In this document: positions 59,770 through 64,000 of the stretch, in pieces
How positions within the stretch are numbered: position 1 is the first letter of the stretch
Layout of the letters: the number at the start of each line of letters is the position of its first letter
Translations under genes and position numbers: made by a program
Assembly: GCF_009906855.1 (NCBI RefSeq)
Contig: NZ_CP047650.1
Location: 248,001 to 312,000, forward strand
DNA length: 64,000 nucleotides
Origin: Xylophilus rhododendri
Lineage (GTDB): Bacteria > Pseudomonadota > Gammaproteobacteria > Burkholderiales > Burkholderiaceae_C
Reading direction: 5' to 3'
The notes under the pieces: model-generated
The model's database searches: none
What the model saw: only the letters and a program-made list of their open reading frames with translations
What the model was told of the DNA's origin: nothing

Positions 59770-60581
59770 CAGGTGGCTTTCGGTGAAAAGGGATGGATCA
59801 GGTCGAAGGCGTATTCGGTGCGGGGCTGCGCACGGTGGTCGGCGGACCAGAAGCGCTCGCCCATGCGGATGCGGTCGCGCAGGATGGCCAGCATGTTGAA
59901 GGCCTGGGATGTCATCCTGACGTTGGAGACCTGGTCATCCTGGCGCCAGGAGATCGGGAAGAAACCGATGTCGAGTTTTTCGCGCAGCATGCCCATCAGC
60001 AGAAAGATATTGAAGCGCAGGTCGTCGGCGTAGTGGGCCAGGTGCGGCAGGCGCATCGCGCGGGCGCCGAAGATGTTCAGGCCGGAGCCCAGGTCGAGGA
60101 TACGGTGCCGCAGCAGCAGCCCGAACAGGGCATTGAACACACGGTTGCCCAGGATCCTCACGGCCGAATAGCCCGGAAGGCGGGAGCCCGGCGCAAAACG
60201 CGCGCCCAGGCAGGCATCCAGCCGGCGGTGCTCGCCGCGCCGCAGCAGGGGCAGCATGTCCTGCACGTCGGCCTGGTCGTCGCCGTGCAGCACCAGCACA
60301 TGGCTGTAGCCCTGGGCCAGGGCGAAGGCGAAAGCCGCCTTGTGCGAGCCGCCGAGATTCAGGTTGCCGCGATTGAGCGCCACCCGGATATCGAGCCCCG
60401 GCAGCTTCTCGGCCGCCGAGCGCGCCGCCTCGCGGGTGCCGTCGGTGCTGCCGTTGTCCAGCACCAGGAGGGTCTCCACGAAATCGGCGGCATCGGAATC
60501 GAACTGCGCCAGCACACGCGGGATCTGCGGCGCGCAGTTGTAGCAGGGAATCAGCACGAGGATCCGGTCAGGCATGGTCAT
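59769..60581 (-). CDS. Family 2 glycosyltransferase
   Basis: A 270-residue GT-A fold enzyme: ILVLIPCYNCAPQIPRVLAQF, LLVLDNGSTDGTREAA, and VLHGDDQADVQDMLPLL containing the D-x-D metal site. It resembles dolichyl-phosphate-mannose-synthase-like polyprenyl-P glycosyltransferases but lacks added membrane helices. It is the first gene of the minus-strand cassette. The start is set at 60581 (MTMPDRI); other in-frame ATGs lie at 60602 and 60575. Confidence 0.86.
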   Translation of the reverse strand: MTMPDRILVLIPCYNCAPQIPRVLAQFDSDAADFVETLLVLDNGSTDGTREAARSAAEKLPGLDIRVALNRGNLNLGGSHKAAFAFALAQGYSHVLVLHGDDQADVQDMLPLLRRGEHRRLDACLGARFAPGSRLPGYSAVRILGNRVFNALFGLLLRHRILDLGSGLNIFGARAMRLPHLAHYADDLRFNIFLLMGMLREKLDIGFFPISWRQDDQVSNVRMTSQAFNMLAILRDRIRMGERFWSADHRAQPRTEYAFDLIHPFSPKAT

Positions 60582-60631
60582 GGCGATGGTGCACCGCAGC
60601 ACTATATCCGCCGCGGCACCGCTTCACGCCG

Positions 60632-61864
60632 CTAGATCCACGCTTCCTGCTCCGCCTTGCGACCCTCCCGCTGCATGGCCTCGCAGAGGGCGCGCAGGCT
60701 GTCGGCCAGATCGGGCCTGGCCAGCAGCTCGGCAAGCAGGCGGCGGTCGTGCGCATTCAGCGGCCAGCGCTGGGAAGTGGCCTCCCACTGCGCAACGCCC
60801 ATCTGGTGCGGTTCCCAGTCCAGGCCCGACGAATGCCACAAGGCACCGACCGAACAGGCGATGTCCACACCCGCCGGATCCGCGTCCGCGCTGATCCAGG
60901 CCGGCGCGGGCGCCTGCCGCAGCAGATGGGCGAGGGCCTGCATCCAGGCGGCGGACGGACGGCCCGGCATCCACACCAGCACCACGCCCTCGGGCCTGTG
61001 CTGCGCCTGGCGCTCGAAGCTGGCGCGGTTCTCGATCAGCCACCAGCGCCGCGGCGGGCCGGCCGTGGCGGCGCGCCGCAGGTCGTCCAGCGGCAAGCCC
61101 ACGAAGTGCAAGGCGCCCAGGTGCATCCGCCTGTCGCCGTCCCAGCGCAGCTCCAGCTCGCCGGCCAGCCAGCCGAGCTGCACGAAACGCCGGATGCGCA
61201 AGCGCTCCAGGTCGAAGGCCAGCTCCAGCCAGCGCCAGTCCGCGCCGCTGAGCGACTTGGTGGCGCCGCGCGCCCGCAGCGCGAAATCGCGCCGGGTGCC
61301 CTCCTCACCCGCGTCATGCCACCCGGCCACCGCCTTCAGCAGCTCCAGCCGCGCGGCCAGCAGATCCAGGCGCGACTTGCGGTCGGCCGACAGCTGGGCC
61401 AGCGCCCGCTCCAGTTCGTCCAGCAGGTCGGGGTCCAGCCCGTGGCCGGCCGCCGTGTCGCGCCAGGACACCATCCAGGCCTCGGCATCGGCGATCAGCA
61501 GGCCGCGATCCTCCTCCCGCTGGCGCGGGCCGGACACCAGCAGCAGCGCCTGCAGGCGCGGCAGGTCGCGCCAGGCGATGGACATCCACTGCCAGGCGCC
61601 ACGTACCAGCCGCTCGCGCCGTTCGATCCAGCCCTGGTTCAGCAACAGCTCGCACAAGGCCTCGGCACGCTCGATGCCCACCGCCTCGGTCTCGCCCTCC
61701 TTGAGCAAGGCCGCCCGGCCGCGGCGGGCACCGTCGGAGCGCAGCCAGCGCCGCAGCAGGGCCGCATGGTCCGGATCGAGCAGCGGCAGCGCCTGCGGCA
61801 CGGCAGCGGCGATGCAGCGGTCACGCTCCTGGCGTCCGCGTGCGGTGTCGATCCACTGCGCCAT
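60632..61864 (-). CDS. TOPRIM-type protein resembling JetD/DUF2220-DUF2399 (putative Wadjet-like nuclease)
   Basis: A 410-residue protein. The N-terminal half is helical and Arg/Leu/Trp-rich with winged-helix character. The C-terminal third is TOPRIM-like: WWLIENRASFERQAQ (Glu motif), GVVLVWMPGRPS, and AWISADADPAGVDIA (Asp-x-Asp motif), ending in a helix GRKAEQEAW. JetD (DUF3322/DUF2220) and DUF2399 proteins share this pattern and are thought to cut circular DNA in Wadjet systems. Its ATG at 61864 lies 13 bases after the SMC-like gene. I cannot separate JetD from DUF2399 without a profile search. Confidence 0.65.
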   Translation of the reverse strand: MAQWIDTARGRQERDRCIAAAVPQALPLLDPDHAALLRRWLRSDGARRGRAALLKEGETEAVGIERAEALCELLLNQGWIERRERLVRGAWQWMSIAWRDLPRLQALLLVSGPRQREEDRGLLIADAEAWMVSWRDTAAGHGLDPDLLDELERALAQLSADRKSRLDLLAARLELLKAVAGWHDAGEEGTRRDFALRARGATKSLSGADWRWLELAFDLERLRIRRFVQLGWLAGELELRWDGDRRMHLGALHFVGLPLDDLRRAATAGPPRRWWLIENRASFERQAQHRPEGVVLVWMPGRPSAAWMQALAHLLRQAPAPAWISADADPAGVDIACSVGALWHSSGLDWEPHQMGVAQWEATSQRWPLNAHDRRLLAELLARPDLADSLRALCEAMQREGRKAEQEAWI

Positions 61865-61877
61865 GCCGGCTCCGCCT

Positions 61878-64000
61878 TCAGGCCGCCGGCTGCACGCGCC
61901 GCTGCAGCACACCGATCGGCGGCGCCCAGCGGGCGTCGCGCGCCTTCTTGGAGGTGACCAGGGTGATGTCGGCCGGCTCGAAGACCTCCACGTTGTGCGT
62001 GATCGGCGTGGTCAGCACGTACTGCGCGCGGGTGGACTTGAGGAAATGGCCGACCAGCTGGATGTTGCGCACGTCCAGGTGGGCGAAGGGCTCGTCGATG
62101 AAGACGAAGCCGCCCGAGGATTCCTCGTCCTTCAGCAGCCCCACCAGCAGGATCAGCGACTTGATCACCTGCTGGCCGCCGGAGGCCTCGCCGTCGTTCA
62201 GGCCGATCTGGCCCTTGCCGTCGAAGTTGAAGCTCACCTTCAGTTCGGCCTGGCGCAGCACCAGGTCGTCGTTGTCCAGGTGCGGCAGCTCGGCGCTGAC
62301 CTCGACGCCGGCCAGCAGGCCCAGGTCGACGATGTTCTTGCGGTAGCGGCGCACCGTGGCGCGCAGCACGTCGATATAGCGTTCGCGGGCATTGTTCACC
62401 GCCGTGGCCGCCGCCACGTTGCGCGCCTTGCAGGCATCGAGCCGTTCGGCCTGGCCGCCGACGGTGGCCTGCATCAGCACCTGCTTTTCCTCGACCGTGG
62501 CATCGGTCTCCCACTGGCCCTGTTCCAGGTCGCGTTCGACCGAGTCGCTGCGCAGCCTGGCCTGGGTGGCGTTGCCGTAGCGCTCGCGCAGCACGGCGAT
62601 CGCCTCGGCCGCGATCCAGCGCGCGGGAAAACGCTGCCTTTGCTCGCGCGAGACGACGGCGCGGTTGCGCTGCTCGTTGAGGCGGCCGCGCCATTCGCGC
62701 TCGTGGCGCTCGGCATCGCGTTCGCTGTCGGAGAGCCGCTGCTGCATGTCGCGGTACTGCGAGCCCGCCGTGGTCTGATTGATGACGGCGGCGGTGTGCT
62801 GCTGCTCCAGCTGCTGCCAGCGCTGGCTGGCGCCCACGCGGGCCTGCTTCAGGGCGGGCAGCTGCTGGCGGGCCAGCTCGAATTCCTCGCCACGCCGCGA
62901 CAGTTCCTCGGCCGCGCGGTGGCCCTTGCCGGCCTCGATCGCGGCGCCGAGCTGGCGCTGCACGCTGTTCTGCTGCTGCGCCAGCTCGGAGAGTTCGGCG
63001 TCGAGCTGGGTCAGGCGCTTGTCGATGGAGGCCCTGCGGCCGGCCAGCGCCGCGGCGCCGAACTGGTGCTCGGACGCATCCACCCACACGCTGCGCCCGC
63101 CTCGGCCGTCGCGCCAGTAGGCCTGCGGCGTGATCCATTCGCCGCCGCGGGCAGCGCCGTCCTGGGTGGTCTCCACCCGGCGGATCTGCGCCAGCTGGCG
63201 CAGCAGCCAGCTGGGCGCGGGCGCCGAGAAACGCAGCACGGCCAGCAGGCTGTCGGCCTGCGGCTGGGCGGGCGCCGGGGCGGCGTCCGAGACCAGGTAA
63301 TGCCGGTAGCGTTCGCGTTCGGCCAGGGACATGGCGCGCGCTTCGTCGCTGTGCTTGTCGAGCACCACCACCCATCGGGCCGCGCGCAGCACGCCCTCGG
63401 CGGCGGCACGCCAGTGCTCGTCGACGATCTCGATCACGTCGGCCATCACATGGTGGCCGATGTCCTCCTGGCGCAGCACCCGCAGGAAACGCTGCACCTC
63501 CGGCGGCGGCGGCGCCTGGCGCTGGCCCTGCAGGCGGTCCAGGGCCTCCTGGGCCGCTTTGCGCTGGCCGCTCAGCGCGTGCCAGCGGCCGGCGAGTTCG
63601 GACTTGTCCTGTTCCAGCACCCGCACCCGTTCGGCGAGCTGGGCGGCGTCGCCTTCCACGGCGGCGAGCGCCTGCAGCTCGTCGGCGCGCCTGGCCAGCT
63701 CTTCCACCGGCCGCTCGGCATCGCGCGCCTGCGCCTGGGCCGCCTGCGCGGCGGCCTTGCCGGCCTCCAGCTCACGCACCCGCTCGCCCGCCAGGCGCTG
63801 CTCTTCCAGCAGGCGCAGCAGCGCGGCGTTGTCCAGCACACGCTGGCGCTTCTGGCTGGCGTAGTGCACCCGCTGGCGGTGCAGGTCGCGCAGGCGGGTG
63901 GTGACGTCCTGGCGCTCCTCATGCCAGGCCAGCACCGGGATGACCTCGGTGGCCAGCTGCTCGCGTTCGCGCAGCTTGGCCTGGTGCTGGCGGTACAGGT
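61878..64000 (-). CDS. SMC/MukB-like ATPase, C-terminal part (JetC-like), cut by the window edge
   Basis: About 707 codons are visible; the frame is open to the right edge, so the N-terminal ATPase half lies outside. Long coiled coils (LLRLLEEQRLAGERVRELEA; LTQLDAELSELAQQQNSVQ) are followed by the ABC signature EASGGQQVIKSLILLVGLL and Walker B GGFVFIDEPFAHLD, then QYVLTTPITHNVEVF. This is the layout of MukB/JetC-type condensin ATPases. Followed directly by a TOPRIM protein, as JetC is by JetD. JetA- and JetB-like genes would be expected beyond 64000. Confidence 0.7.
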   Translation of the reverse strand, partial: LYRQHQAKLREREQLATEVIPVLAWHEERQDVTTRLRDLHRQRVHYASQKRQRVLDNAALLRLLEEQRLAGERVRELEAGKAAAQAAQAQARDAERPVEELARRADELQALAAVEGDAAQLAERVRVLEQDKSELAGRWHALSGQRKAAQEALDRLQGQRQAPPPPEVQRFLRVLRQEDIGHHVMADVIEIVDEHWRAAAEGVLRAARWVVVLDKHSDEARAMSLAERERYRHYLVSDAAPAPAQPQADSLLAVLRFSAPAPSWLLRQLAQIRRVETTQDGAARGGEWITPQAYWRDGRGGRSVWVDASEHQFGAAALAGRRASIDKRLTQLDAELSELAQQQNSVQRQLGAAIEAGKGHRAAEELSRRGEEFELARQQLPALKQARVGASQRWQQLEQQHTAAVINQTTAGSQYRDMQQRLSDSERDAERHEREWRGRLNEQRNRAVVSREQRQRFPARWIAAEAIAVLRERYGNATQARLRSDSVERDLEQGQWETDATVEEKQVLMQATVGGQAERLDACKARNVAAATAVNNARERYIDVLRATVRRYRKNIVDLGLLAGVEVSAELPHLDNDDLVLRQAELKVSFNFDGKGQIGLNDGEASGGQQVIKSLILLVGLLKDEESSGGFVFIDEPFAHLDVRNIQLVGHFLKSTRAQYVLTTPITHNVEVFEPADITLVTSKKARDARWAPPIGVLQRRVQPAA

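Noticed and set aside
57091..60033. A 980-codon plus-strand open frame over the glycosyltransferase cassette
   Set aside because: The minus-strand genes here carry clear catalytic motifs and tight coupling; the plus frame has none.

Overview
The window looks like chromosome from a high-GC betaproteobacterium, most likely Burkholderiales and probably Comamonadaceae. Pointers are the Bug-type tripartite-tricarboxylate receptors, the block cysS, base-excision glycosylase, accA, tilS, aspartate kinase and tRNA-Ser, a TRAP transporter operon and the DUF2325 protein. Genus and species cannot be read from the sequence with certainty. Most genes have GC-rich third positions; the clear exception is an AT-rich gene at about 30.5-32.1 kb.

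Layout. 0-22 kb holds ordinary accessory metabolism and small envelope or unknown genes: two Bug receptors, a GntR regulator, a giant patatin-like membrane protein, a universal stress protein, a cysteine hydrolase, a dioxygenase plus sulfonate-type ABC operon with a candidate operator, a chemoreceptor, a lambda-R-like lysozyme, a probably frameshifted gene, a PEP-CTERM protein, a GFA protein and a LuxR regulator.

22.4-39.8 kb is the accessory zone. It is bracketed by a perfect 63-bp direct repeat made of a tRNA-Ser 3' end and its terminator (22450-22512 and 39722-39784). Its right half (about 32.1-39.8 kb) is a filamentous phage (inovirus) prophage with M13-like gene order: ssDNA-binding protein, two small membrane proteins, major coat, terminator, adhesin, DUF2523, Zot ATPase, hairpin-rich intergenic region and HUH replication protein. 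A probable lysogeny switch lies next to the tRNA. The left half carries a toxin-antitoxin-like pair, two small serine recombinases, a LexA-controlled gene group including an SRAP protein, a response regulator/KaiC-like ATPase/histidine kinase operon, and an AT-rich ATPase-TOPRIM gene resembling OLD or fused PARIS defence nucleases.

39.8-64 kb returns to core genome: tRNA-Ser(GCU), lysC, tilS, accA, a DNA glycosylase with a histone-H1-like tail, cysS, a TPR protein and an L,D-transpeptidase sharing NTF2-like C-termini, two cyclophilins, lpxH, an MtfA-like peptidase, ETF-ubiquinone oxidoreductase, a TRAP transporter and a four-gene minus-strand cassette (glycosyltransferase, nucleotidyltransferase, flippase-like/kinase fusion, HAD phosphatase) that could activate and transfer a small group onto a glycan. 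The right edge cuts an SMC-like ATPase followed by a TOPRIM protein, resembling the JetC-JetD half of a Wadjet system.

The strongest candidates for something new are the phage-linked ATPase-TOPRIM gene, the composite recombinase/inovirus island with its tiny genes and antisense-nested gene, the SMC/TOPRIM pair, and the flippase-kinase cassette. All functions are read from sequence motifs only; no database search was possible.
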